A DNA stretch of 6,768 nucleotides from Spirochaetaceae bacterium UBA1306 (GTDB taxonomy: Bacteria > Spirochaetota > Spirochaetia > Treponematales > Rectinemataceae). The position numbers were made by a program, and so were the translations under genes. A model generated the notes under the pieces. It had not been told where the DNA came from, made no database searches, and worked only from the letters and a program-made list of their open reading frames with translations. The stretch's first letter is position 1, and each line of letters begins with the position of its first letter. Location: assembly GCA_002307245.1 (NCBI GenBank), contig DBTW01000072.1:1-6768 (forward strand), in the 5' to 3' direction. Positions 1 through 6,235 of this stretch are shown here, piece after piece.

Positions 1-1436
1 GCGGCTCGGGAGAGGGCATAGGGGACCGTCCCCGAGATGATGGAGGCGGCGAGGACGGCTCCCGCGTAGGGCGCGTCGGCCGGTCCGCCGAGGCTGGTTC
101 TCGGGATCGCCGCCCCCTCGGCGAGCGAGAGGAAGGCGAGGGATCCTCGGAGGCCCTTGGCGAGGGCCTCGCGCCTAGAGACCAGGCCGTCGAGGAGCTC
201 CCGCGCCTCGGCGTAGGCCTTCTCGACGCGCGTTATGCGATCGTCGATCAAGGCTATCCTTCCCTCGGAAGCCCCGGTCCTGGCCTTCTCGGCCTCCAGC
301 GCGGCCACGAGCCCGGACTCGGCGCCCGAGGCGAAGTAGGCTTTCGCGTCCGCGAAGAAGGCCCGCCGCGCTTCCCTCCAGTCTGCCCGCGCCGACTCGG
401 CGGCTCGGGCGTCGGAGGGACCGGCCGCCGCCGCTTCCTCCCCGAGCCGCCGCGCATGGCCGTATCGGCTGGGGAGGGCCGCTCCCTCCGCGACGAGGAG
501 GCCTTCGGCACCCATGGACTCGAGCGCGGCGGCGAGGCTCGCCTCGTCGGCTATGGCCCTACGGAGCTCGGAGAGCTCGAGCCGCCTCGGTTCCTTGCCC
601 GAGCCCGGGCGGGGCCATTCGACGAGGGCCCTTCCCTCGGCATCGAGCTGGATGACCAGGTCCGTCTCCTTGCCGCCTGCCGCCCTCGCGCCGGCGAGGA
701 CGAGCTTGCCGCGGCCCAGCTTCGGCTCGGGATCGCCGAGCCTCCGCATCGCAGCCGACAGGTCCGACCGGGGATGCACGCCGTCGACGCCCCCGCGCGC
801 GACGAGGAGGCGTCGCAGGACGCCGTCGCGGTCCGGCTCGAGCTGGAAGAAGTAGCCGTCCTTGGCCTCGAGGCGGGCGAGGGCGGCGTCGAGTCCTTCG
901 AGGGTCGGGTTAGGGCTTGCGGACGAGTTCGGCTCCAGGCCGGGGGCGCCCTTGATGCGCTCGCCGCCTTGGTCGACCATGGCCGCGAGCTCGTCCACAT
1001 AGTGACCGAGCTCCTTGGGCGCCACCGTGCCCGCGCGGATGGCCCCGAAAAGGGCGTGGACGCTCTCTTTTATGTCACCCGTTTCACGGTCGACGATGGC
1101 CGGAAGGGCTTGGCGAAGGGCTGCGAGTTCCTCGCCCTCGGCTCCGCCTTCAAAGGCCGACCCCTCGAGGACGAGGCCCCGGACCTCGAATTCCTCGAGG
1201 AGGGTTACGATATCGAAGGCTTCCTTGGCGCCGACGCTCTTGCCTTTGCCCTGCCCGTCCGAGATCGCGACGAAATCCTCAGGGGCGGCATGCCCCCGCG
1301 ATGAGCCGAGGTATCGGTCGTAGATCTTCCATTCGATGGAGTCCAGAGGCTTCGAAGCCGAGGCTAAAACGGCTAATGCTCCAACAGAGCAGGAAATAAC
1401 GATGGCGAGCAGCATGGGGGGCTTGATCGAGCGCAT
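1..1436 (-). CDS. CHASE2-like membrane sensor, N-terminal part (probable nucleotide cyclase; 3' end off window)
   Basis: The minus strand is open for 478 codons from an ATG at 1436 to the left edge. Residues about 8-26 form one hydrophobic signal-anchor helix. A region resembling the start of a CHASE2 domain follows: LDSIEWKIYDRYL (31-43), then APEDFVAISDG (51-61) and a segment ending VRGLVLEGSAFEG (85-97). Residues about 330-435 are charged and helical, probably coiled coil. TSLGGPADAPYAGAVLAASI (447-466) resembles the closing CHASE2 motif (small residues, Pro-Tyr-x-Gly, then a helix). CHASE2 is an extracytoplasmic sensory domain, usually followed by three membrane helices and an adenylate/guanylate cyclase or kinase; that part is not in the window. 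The domain looks divergent, without the usual acidic pair, and has a long insert at about 100-435. No good ribosome site precedes the ATG; a GTG at 1451 is the in-frame alternative. Reality of the gene is likely; the CHASE2 and cyclase calls are less sure. Confidence 0.75.
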   Translation of the reverse strand, partial: MRSIKPPMLLAIVISCSVGALAVLASASKPLDSIEWKIYDRYLGSSRGHAAPEDFVAISDGQGKGKSVGAKEAFDIVTLLEEFEVRGLVLEGSAFEGGAEGEELAALRQALPAIVDRETGDIKESVHALFGAIRAGTVAPKELGHYVDELAAMVDQGGERIKGAPGLEPNSSASPNPTLEGLDAALARLEAKDGYFFQLEPDRDGVLRRLLVARGGVDGVHPRSDLSAAMRRLGDPEPKLGRGKLVLAGARAAGGKETDLVIQLDAEGRALVEWPRPGSGKEPRRLELSELRRAIADEASLAAALESMGAEGLLVAEGAALPSRYGHARRLGEEAAAAGPSDARAAESARADWREARRAFFADAKAYFASGAESGLVAALEAEKARTGASEGRIALIDDRITRVEKAYAEARELLDGLVSRREALAKGLRGSLAFLSLAEGAAIPRTSLGGPADAPYAGAVLAASIISGTVPYALSRA

Positions 1437-1570
1437 GGCCAAAGGATACACGATATCGCGCTCAAAGAGACAAGTCCTTTTTCAGGCAAGTGCATCTGGT
1501 CCCCTCCCGATATATACTTAAGTAGGCTAGCCCATCATGAGCGGCCGCGAATAAAAGGAGTACGATACCT
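1437..1570. promoter_or_regulatory. Divergent intergenic region with AT-rich promoter core
   Basis: This 134-bp gap between the sensor gene (left, minus) and the helical lipoprotein (right, plus) is clearly AT-richer than its surroundings. TATACT at 1513-1518 is a good -10 candidate for the plus-strand gene and would give a leader of about 45 nt. No convincing -35 lies 17 bp upstream. The same TATATA core read on the minus strand could serve the sensor gene. The plus-strand ribosome site AAAAGGAG (1553-1560) sits 10 nt before the lipoprotein ATG. Confidence 0.4.
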
Positions 1571-2146
1571 ATGAAACGGCTTATTTGGCTTTTGCCACTG
1601 ATACTCGTCTTCGCCCTTTCCGCTTGCGCCAAGGCTCCCAAGGCCGAGATGGACGCGGCCGAGACCGCCGTCGCCCGGGCCGAGGCCGCGCCCGGCGTCG
1701 TAACCTACGCCGCCGAAGACCTCCAGCGAGCCAAGCGGGCCCTCGACGCTATGCGCTCCGAGGCTGCGGCCAAGCACTACGACAAGGCCAAGTCCTTCGC
1801 CGCCGAGGCGACGAGCGCCGCGGCTGCGGCTATTTCCTCGGCCCAGGCTAACAAAGATCGGGCGAAGGCCAAGGCCGCGGAGCTCATCGAGGCCGTGAAG
1901 CAGGCCCTCCCGAAGACGGAGAAGCTCGTATCGAGCGCGGCCAAGGTAAAGAAGGCCAAGTTCGACTACGCCGCGGCCTTGTCCGCCATCGAAGCGGCCA
2001 AGGCTTCCCTCGCAGAGGCCGATGCCGCCTTCGCGAAGGAGACTTATCTCGTGGCAGCGGACAAGGCAGCCGAGGCTCAAAAGGGCCTCGCCGATCTCGA
2101 GAGCGAGATCGGCGAGGCTGTGCAGGGCGCCACGCGGAAAAAGTAA
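1571..2146 (+). CDS. Ala/Lys-rich helical lipoprotein, DUF4398-like
   Basis: The 191-aa protein begins with a lipoprotein signal peptide: MKR, a hydrophobic stretch, then the lipobox LSAC with the acylated cysteine at residue 19. The mature part is almost entirely alpha-helical and built from Ala, Lys, Glu and Asp. Two similar helical units can be seen, at about residues 45-90 (beginning VTYAAEDLQRAK) and about 135-185 (beginning KFDYAAALSAIEAAK), each a helix, a turn containing Tyr (KHYDKA; KETYLVAADKA) and a second helix. This is the usual build of DUF4398-type periplasmic or outer-membrane-tethered lipoproteins, which have no known enzymatic activity; a structural or envelope-tether role is inferred. 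The ATG is supported by AAAAGGAG ten bases upstream and by the signal peptide starting at once. It appears monocistronic, with its own upstream -10 candidate and a hairpin downstream. The family call is moderate; lipoprotein status is strong. Confidence 0.85.
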   Translation: MKRLIWLLPLILVFALSACAKAPKAEMDAAETAVARAEAAPGVVTYAAEDLQRAKRALDAMRSEAAAKHYDKAKSFAAEATSAAAAAISSAQANKDRAKAKAAELIEAVKQALPKTEKLVSSAAKVKKAKFDYAAALSAIEAAKASLAEADAAFAKETYLVAADKAAEAQKGLADLESEIGEAVQGATRKK

Positions 2147-2181
2147 ATAGTTCCTCCATCAGGCTGTTGTTGATGTGAATC

Positions 2182-2248
2182 GAGCGAGAGGGGCGCCTAG
2201 GTGGAAGGAGCGATCTTCCATATGGGCGCCCCTCTCGTTCCCTTTTCT
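2182..2248 (+). terminator. Long nested hairpin, probable rho-independent terminator
   Basis: CGAGAGGGGCGCC (2185-2197) pairs perfectly with GGCGCCCCTCTCG (2225-2237). The stem extends outward by three more pairs, one of them G-T (2182-2184 with 2238-2240). Inside the loop a second stem forms between TGGAAG (2202-2207) and CTTCCA (2215-2220), leaving a 7-nt tip. A T-rich, C-interrupted tract follows to 2248. It begins 36 nt after the lipoprotein stop, as expected for that gene's terminator. The T-tract is weaker than classical and overlaps the stem base, so a processing or regulatory hairpin is an alternative. Confidence 0.65.
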
Positions 2249-2409
2249 AGCTGCCTCTGTCCCCGCTATGCCTTCTCTATGGCCCACGTCTACGGCCGGG
2301 CCGCGGGAGTCTAACTCGGCTTCGAGGGCGGGGTTTCGTGATCCCCTGGTTTTCGGCGCGTTGAGCGATTAATCTAATTCGGATCCGGGACCCCAAGGAG
2401 AGTCGAGGC
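2249..2409 (+). promoter_or_regulatory. Upstream region of the EEP/GH operon
   Basis: About 160 bp separate the hairpin from the operon's first ATG and contain no credible gene. The last 50 bp turn AT-richer around 2367-2379, where TAATCT (2370-2375) is a weak -10 candidate; TTGAGC at 2361-2366 resembles a -35 but has no matching -10 at normal spacing. The ribosome site AAGGAG (2395-2400) lies 9 nt before the ATG at 2410 and fixes that start. The promoter position is a guess. Confidence 0.3.
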
Positions 2410-4419
2410 ATGAAAAAGGCCTATCCGATCGCCTGCGCATTCGCCGTCGCCTTCCTCTTCGCCATCCAGATGATGGGCAGCCTGGTGGAGTCCGTCTACA
2501 TGCTGGACCTCCTCCACTCGAGCCTGGATTATAAGGCCTTGGGCGTCCTCTTCTTTTTCCTACCCCTCCTCGCCCTTCCCTTTTTCCGGAAGGACCCGGG
2601 AGTCCTCTCCTGGGTCCTCTTCGCCCTCCTCTTCACGTCCCGCGGGCTTACGCCCTACCTCGGCACGACCCTTAGGTGCCTCTCGTCGGGGATAGGGACG
2701 GGCGCCGCGCTTTCCCTCGTCTTCCTTCTGACGAGGGCGAGGGCGAGGGGAGCTAGCTCCCAGGCGATCGGCCCCTGGGCTTCGGCCGGACTGGCGCTGG
2801 CCCTCGGCCTCTCGGTGCTCCTCCGGAGCATCTACTGCGGCCTGGATTATTCCCTGATGACCGCCGGCGGATGGCTGGGCTGTGCCCTCGGCCTCGGACT
2901 CGGCCTGGCCCTGTCCCGCCTGGACTGGGGCGCCGCGGAGGCCGAGGGCTCGTCGGGCGGCCCGAGCTCGGAGGGGAAGGCCAGCCTGGCCGTCCCCGTG
3001 GCCGGGCTCGTCCTCGTGCTCGGCCTGCTCTTCTTCTCCTTCTCGGCTCCCTCGGTCATCGCGCGCTGGACCGAGGGGAACTACGCGGCCATCGTCGCGA
3101 TCGTCGCCTTCCTCTCGGCCGCCTGGGCCGTGGCCGCCATCGCGTGGCCGGGCTTCGCCGACCGCATTCCCAAGCCGCTCGCCCTGACCTGGAATGCCCT
3201 ATTCGCCCTCTCCCTGGGCGCGACCCTCCTGGCCCAGCGCGTCGCCTTCCCTCGGAGCCTCGATTCCCCGCCCGTCGTCGTCGGTTTCCCCGCCTGGCCC
3301 CAGCGCCTTCCCCTCGTCCTGGCCCTCGTCCTCTTCCCCGTCCTCTTCCTCGACGCGCGGATCTTCGTCGGCCGCATCCGCGAGCGCGGATCGGCTTCGC
3401 GGGGCTATGCCTCGGGCCTTCTGGCGGGATGCCTCGTCCTCGTGCTGCTCGTCTTCGCCAATATCTTCACGAACGTCTGGGGCTACATACGGCCCGTGAG
3501 CTCGATCTTCCGCAACACCTACTGGCTTTCCTTCTTCGCCTTCGCGGCCCTCATCACCCTGCTGCTTGCCCTGACCAAGGAGGCCGGCGACGCTCGCGCG
3601 GCTTACCCGGCCGGCCCGCGGGCCATCCCCTGGGCCTGGGCGGCGGCCTGCGCGGCCATCTTCGTCGCGAGCGCGGTCGCGGCGATCCCGGCCAAGCGCG
3701 TCGAGGCCCCGGCGAAGAGGGACTCGATCACCGTGATGACCTTCAACACGCAGCAGGCCAACGACGTCTACGGCGAGAGGTCCTACGACAGGCAGCTCGC
3801 CCTCATTCGGAAGGTCTCGCCCGATGTGCTCGCGCTGCAGGAATCCGACTCGGCCAGGATCTCGCTCAACAATAACGATTACCTGCGCTATTACGCGGAG
3901 CGGCTCGGCTATTACTCCTACTTCGGCCCAAGCCCGGTAGCCGGGACCTACGGGACGGCCATCCTCTCGAAGTACCCGCTGCAGAATACCCGGACGGCCT
4001 TCATGTACAGCGACAAGGACGAGACCGGCGTCGCGGAGGCCGAGATCGACCTAGGCGGATGGCGCATAACCTTTTACGACGTGCACCCCGATAGCTCGGA
4101 CCCGGCCATGCTCGGCTTCGCGAAGAGCCTCGTTGAGCGCTCGAGGGACAAGCCCTACGCCGTCCTGCTGGGCGATTTCAACCTGCGGGACTACGAGGAG
4201 CCCTACAAGCTCCTGAACGCGGCCTACGCGAACGCCTGGACGAGCGTCTACCCGACGAAGATAGGGGCCGACGGGGTCGATATGTCGGGCGAGGACCGCA
4301 TCGACCATATCTTCCTGTCGCCCTCCCTCGGCGCCCGGAACCCGACGTACCTGAAGCCCCCGGCCTCGGCGACCGACCACGCCGTGCACTGGGCGGAGAT
4401 CTACAGGATTCGGCCCTAG
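2410..4419 (+). CDS. Polytopic membrane protein with C-terminal endonuclease/exonuclease/phosphatase (EEP) domain
   Basis: The 669-aa protein has two parts. Residues 1 to about 425 hold about 13 hydrophobic spans. Arg/Lys-rich loops (FFRKD, TRARARG, RIRERG) fall after even-numbered spans, so the N-terminus is predicted inside and the C-terminal domain outside the cytoplasmic membrane. Residues about 438-669 are an EEP (DNase I-like) fold with every core motif: TFNTQ with metal-contacting Asn446, LQES with Glu478, GTAILSKYPL, YDVHPD with His559, LGDFN with Asp589 and Asn591, RIDHIFLS with Asp632, and TDH with catalytic Asp656-His657. It should be a divalent-metal phosphoesterase; the family includes nucleases, sphingomyelinases and phosphoinositide phosphatases, and the sequence does not decide the substrate. 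The order of multi-span region then EEP recalls eukaryotic CWH43, which remodels GPI-anchor lipids, so a lipid-linked substrate is plausible. The start is supported by AAGGAG. The stop overlaps the next gene's start by one base. Confidence 0.9.
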   Translation: MKKAYPIACAFAVAFLFAIQMMGSLVESVYMLDLLHSSLDYKALGVLFFFLPLLALPFFRKDPGVLSWVLFALLFTSRGLTPYLGTTLRCLSSGIGTGAALSLVFLLTRARARGASSQAIGPWASAGLALALGLSVLLRSIYCGLDYSLMTAGGWLGCALGLGLGLALSRLDWGAAEAEGSSGGPSSEGKASLAVPVAGLVLVLGLLFFSFSAPSVIARWTEGNYAAIVAIVAFLSAAWAVAAIAWPGFADRIPKPLALTWNALFALSLGATLLAQRVAFPRSLDSPPVVVGFPAWPQRLPLVLALVLFPVLFLDARIFVGRIRERGSASRGYASGLLAGCLVLVLLVFANIFTNVWGYIRPVSSIFRNTYWLSFFAFAALITLLLALTKEAGDARAAYPAGPRAIPWAWAAACAAIFVASAVAAIPAKRVEAPAKRDSITVMTFNTQQANDVYGERSYDRQLALIRKVSPDVLALQESDSARISLNNNDYLRYYAERLGYYSYFGPSPVAGTYGTAILSKYPLQNTRTAFMYSDKDETGVAEAEIDLGGWRITFYDVHPDSSDPAMLGFAKSLVERSRDKPYAVLLGDFNLRDYEEPYKLLNAAYANAWTSVYPTKIGADGVDMSGEDRIDHIFLSPSLGARNPTYLKPPASATDHAVHWAEIYRIRP

Positions 4420-5714
4420 TGGGCAGTCGAGTAGGCCGCTCTCCCTATCGTCTCATTCCCCTGCTTCTCTGCTCGCTGCTCGCCTGCTCTTGCTCGACGA
4501 TCCGCCTGGGCGCCTCGGCCCAGGCCGTTCCCGACGATGCCTTCGGCCTAGCCCACGCCGGCGAGACCGAGGCCGATTACGCCTTCCTGTCCGCGCTCGG
4601 GGCCCGGTGGCTCCGGCAGACCTTCAAGTGGGGCTACGTGAACCCCCGGCGGGACGAGTGGAACTTCGATAGATTCGATTCCCTGATGGATCTCGCGGAC
4701 GCTCACGGCGCCAAGGTCATGGCCGTGCTGGCCTACGACGTGGGCTGGATCTATCCGACCGGCAAGTCCGAGCGGAATATCGGGCCCGAGCTGCTCCCGC
4801 TGTATCTGGAATACGTGCGCAGGGTGGTCTCCCGCTATCGCGGCCGGGTGGATGCCTGGGAGATTTGGAACGAGCCCAATTGGACCTTCTGGAAAGGCCC
4901 GCGAAGCAATTTCTACGATCTGGCCGCGCAGACGGCCCAGCTCGTGAAGGAGCTGGACCCCGAAACGCCCCTCCTCGTGGGGGCGACCTTCCGGACGGAC
5001 AAGGCCTTCATCCGGAAGCTCTACGGGCGAGGGGCTTTCGCCTATGCCGACGCCCTGTCGATACACCCTTATGCCGTCTCGCCGCGTGGGGTGTCCGGCC
5101 AGGTCCTGGAAGCGAAGGCCTTGCTCAAGGAACTGTCCTTGGACAGGCAGTTATGGATAAGCGAGATCGGCTTCCCCACTCAAGGGCTCTACCCTTCGAA
5201 AGTCAGCGCGGAGAGGCTCCCCGATTACGTGATCGAGACTTTGGCTATCGCGACTTCCCAGGGAGCCCGCGTGACCATTTGGTACGAGAACCTGGACGCC
5301 AAGGCTCCCGGAGGCTTTCATCCCATGGAGGATTCCGCCTCGTCCTTCGGGCTGGGGTATGCCGGCGGAGCCTTGAAGGAGGGAGGGCGAGCCTTCGGGA
5401 TCTTCGCCGAGGGCGCGAGGGGAGGGATCTACGATCCCTCGATCGTCGAGCTGGACGCTTCCCTGTCGGCTTCCCTCTATTGCGCGCCCTACCGCGACGC
5501 GGCCGGAGACTCGGCCCTCGTCGTCCTGTGGCGGCGCGGCGGCCGCGATCGCCCGATCCGCGCCCATTCCGAGGGCGCATCTGTCCGGGAGCTGTACCCG
5601 GCCTCCCGGGAGCCCGCCGCGGACGCGGAGGAATGGCGCGGGACTATCGGCCGTTCTCCGGTGATCCTGCGGTTCAGCGGCCTCCGCGGGGCCGCGATCG
5701 GCATCGCTCCCTGA
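4419..5714 (+). CDS. Lipoprotein glycoside hydrolase, clan GH-A, GH39-like
   Basis: The 431-aa protein starts at a GTG whose G is the last base of the upstream TAG, so translation is probably coupled; AGGA about ten bases upstream is a weak ribosome site. The signal peptide ends in the lipobox LLAC (cysteine 23; CSC makes cysteine 25 possible), predicting a lipid-anchored envelope protein. Residues about 40-345 form a (beta/alpha)8 barrel of clan GH-A: GARWLRQTFKWGYVNP near the first strands, AWEIWNEPN with acid/base Glu152, LSIHPYA, LWISEIGFPT with nucleophile Glu249, and VTIWYENLD before the last helix. Residues about 355-431 look like a small beta-rich accessory domain. Both catalytic glutamates are present, so a retaining glycosidase is expected. 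The closest general resemblance is to GH39-like enzymes (beta-xylosidase or PslG types), but the exact family and sugar cannot be read from the sequence. Sharing an operon with the EEP protein suggests a common surface substrate. Confidence 0.88.
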   Translation: MGSRVGRSPYRLIPLLLCSLLACSCSTIRLGASAQAVPDDAFGLAHAGETEADYAFLSALGARWLRQTFKWGYVNPRRDEWNFDRFDSLMDLADAHGAKVMAVLAYDVGWIYPTGKSERNIGPELLPLYLEYVRRVVSRYRGRVDAWEIWNEPNWTFWKGPRSNFYDLAAQTAQLVKELDPETPLLVGATFRTDKAFIRKLYGRGAFAYADALSIHPYAVSPRGVSGQVLEAKALLKELSLDRQLWISEIGFPTQGLYPSKVSAERLPDYVIETLAIATSQGARVTIWYENLDAKAPGGFHPMEDSASSFGLGYAGGALKEGGRAFGIFAEGARGGIYDPSIVELDASLSASLYCAPYRDAAGDSALVVLWRRGGRDRPIRAHSEGASVRELYPASREPAADAEEWRGTIGRSPVILRFSGLRGAAIGIAP

Positions 5715-5728
5715 GGCCAACCTGCGCC

Positions 5729-6112
5729 CTACTTGCTGGTGACCGAGAAAACCCGCGGCCCGTCCTCTTGGAGGAGCTCGTTCACGAGCTTGGCCGTATC
5801 GTCGTTTTTGACGAGGGCGTACTTCGAATCGATCAGGAAGCTGTCGCCGTTCTGCAGGCGCACGAGCGTCATGTGGAGTTTCTTCAGATCGCCATCGAGG
5901 ATCATCGTGATGCCGCTGATGATGCTATCCCCGAGCCGCTTGCAGTCGGCTATCACGGAGTCGGTCTTGGGGCCATAGACCTTCTGCAGGTCAGCTGGCT
6001 TGGCGTAAGTACCGATGATATATCGCGCTTCCGTAGCTAGCCATTGCTCGAGGGCATCCGGTGCCGCTTTATCGAAATGTATGGTCAAGCCCAAGTTGGT
6101 TCCTCCAAACAT
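5729..6112 (-). CDS. Hypothetical 127-aa protein, no recognised family
   Basis: I do not recognise this protein. It is a compact, soluble-looking chain without signal peptide or membrane span, mixing short hydrophobic strands (LGLTIHF, SIISGITMIL, KLHMTLVRL, DSFLIDSKYALV) with amphipathic helices, so a small alpha/beta cytoplasmic fold is likely. Its start is well supported: AAGAGG lies 8 nt before the ATG on the minus strand, and an extended -10 (TGATATACT) lies about 28 nt upstream of the ATG. Codon use is less GC-extreme than in the large genes nearby. It converges on the glycoside hydrolase gene with a 14-bp gap and no visible terminator between them. A run of nine G sits just upstream of its -10 and may bear on its expression. 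Confidence 0.75.
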   Translation of the reverse strand: MFGGTNLGLTIHFDKAAPDALEQWLATEARYIIGTYAKPADLQKVYGPKTDSVIADCKRLGDSIISGITMILDGDLKKLHMTLVRLQNGDSFLIDSKYALVKNDDTAKLVNELLQEDGPRVFSVTSK

Positions 6113-6139
6113 GATCGAAACCTCTTCAACCTGGGACCT

Positions 6140-6148
6140 AGTATATCA
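6140..6148 (-). promoter_or_regulatory. Extended -10 promoter of the 127-aa gene
   Basis: On the minus strand the sequence reads TGATATACT: a TATACT -10 box (6140-6145) with the TG extension one base upstream. Extended -10 promoters need little -35 contact, and no TTGACA-like box is seen; the -35 position (about 6163-6168) instead abuts the poly-G run. The predicted transcription start near 6133 leaves a 20-nt leader containing the AAGAGG ribosome site (6121-6126). Confidence 0.55.
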
Positions 6149-6167
6149 GGAATTGTTTATATTTTCG

Positions 6168-6176
6168 CCCCCCCCC
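6168..6176. repeat. Homopolymer run of nine C (poly-G on minus strand)
   Basis: Nine consecutive C on the plus strand lie in the 123-bp divergent region between the 127-aa gene and the zinc-ribbon gene. The tract ends 22 bp upstream of the extended -10 of the minus-strand gene, at or just beyond its -35 position, and about 60 bp before the zinc-ribbon ATG. Such tracts are prone to slipped-strand length change. Confidence 0.9.
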
Positions 6177-6222
6177 TGTGCGAGTTAGCCCGAGCTCGTC
6201 GTGCTCAATCCTAGTCCGCCGC

Positions 6223-6228
6223 GAGGGG
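6223..6228 (+). promoter_or_regulatory. Ribosome binding site deciding the zinc-ribbon start
   Basis: GAGGGG lies 7 nt before the ATG at 6236. The later in-frame candidates, GTG at 6266 and ATG at 6296, have no purine-rich site upstream, which is why 6236 is preferred although the first 20 residues carry no recognisable domain. Confidence 0.55.
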
Positions 6229-6235
6229 ACCACGG

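Noticed and set aside
456..1304. Plus-strand open frame of 282 codons antisense to the sensor gene
   Set aside because: The opposite strand is open for 478 codons and carries a signal-anchor and CHASE2-like motifs. The plus frame has no ribosome site or recognisable domain and is the usual GC-driven mirror of a high-GC gene.
1535..2080. Minus-strand open frame of 181 codons under the helical lipoprotein
   Set aside because: It is Gly/Leu/Arg-rich mirror translation of an Ala-rich gene; the plus strand has a ribosome site, signal peptide and lipobox.
2175..2372. Small plus-strand frame of 65 codons between the lipoprotein and EEP genes
   Set aside because: It runs through the hairpin at 2182-2240, its ATG has no ribosome site, and its composition shows no protein-like pattern.
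2871..3875. Second plus-strand frame of 334 codons inside the EEP gene
   Set aside because: It is an Arg/Pro/Gly-rich frame shadow; the 669-codon frame holds the spans and all EEP motifs.
4865..6040. Plus-strand frame of 391 codons overlapping the glycoside hydrolase and crossing the 127-aa gene
   Set aside because: The overlapping frame has both GH-A catalytic motifs, whereas this one is Arg/Pro/Gly-rich without domains, and it is antisense to a gene with a good promoter and ribosome site.
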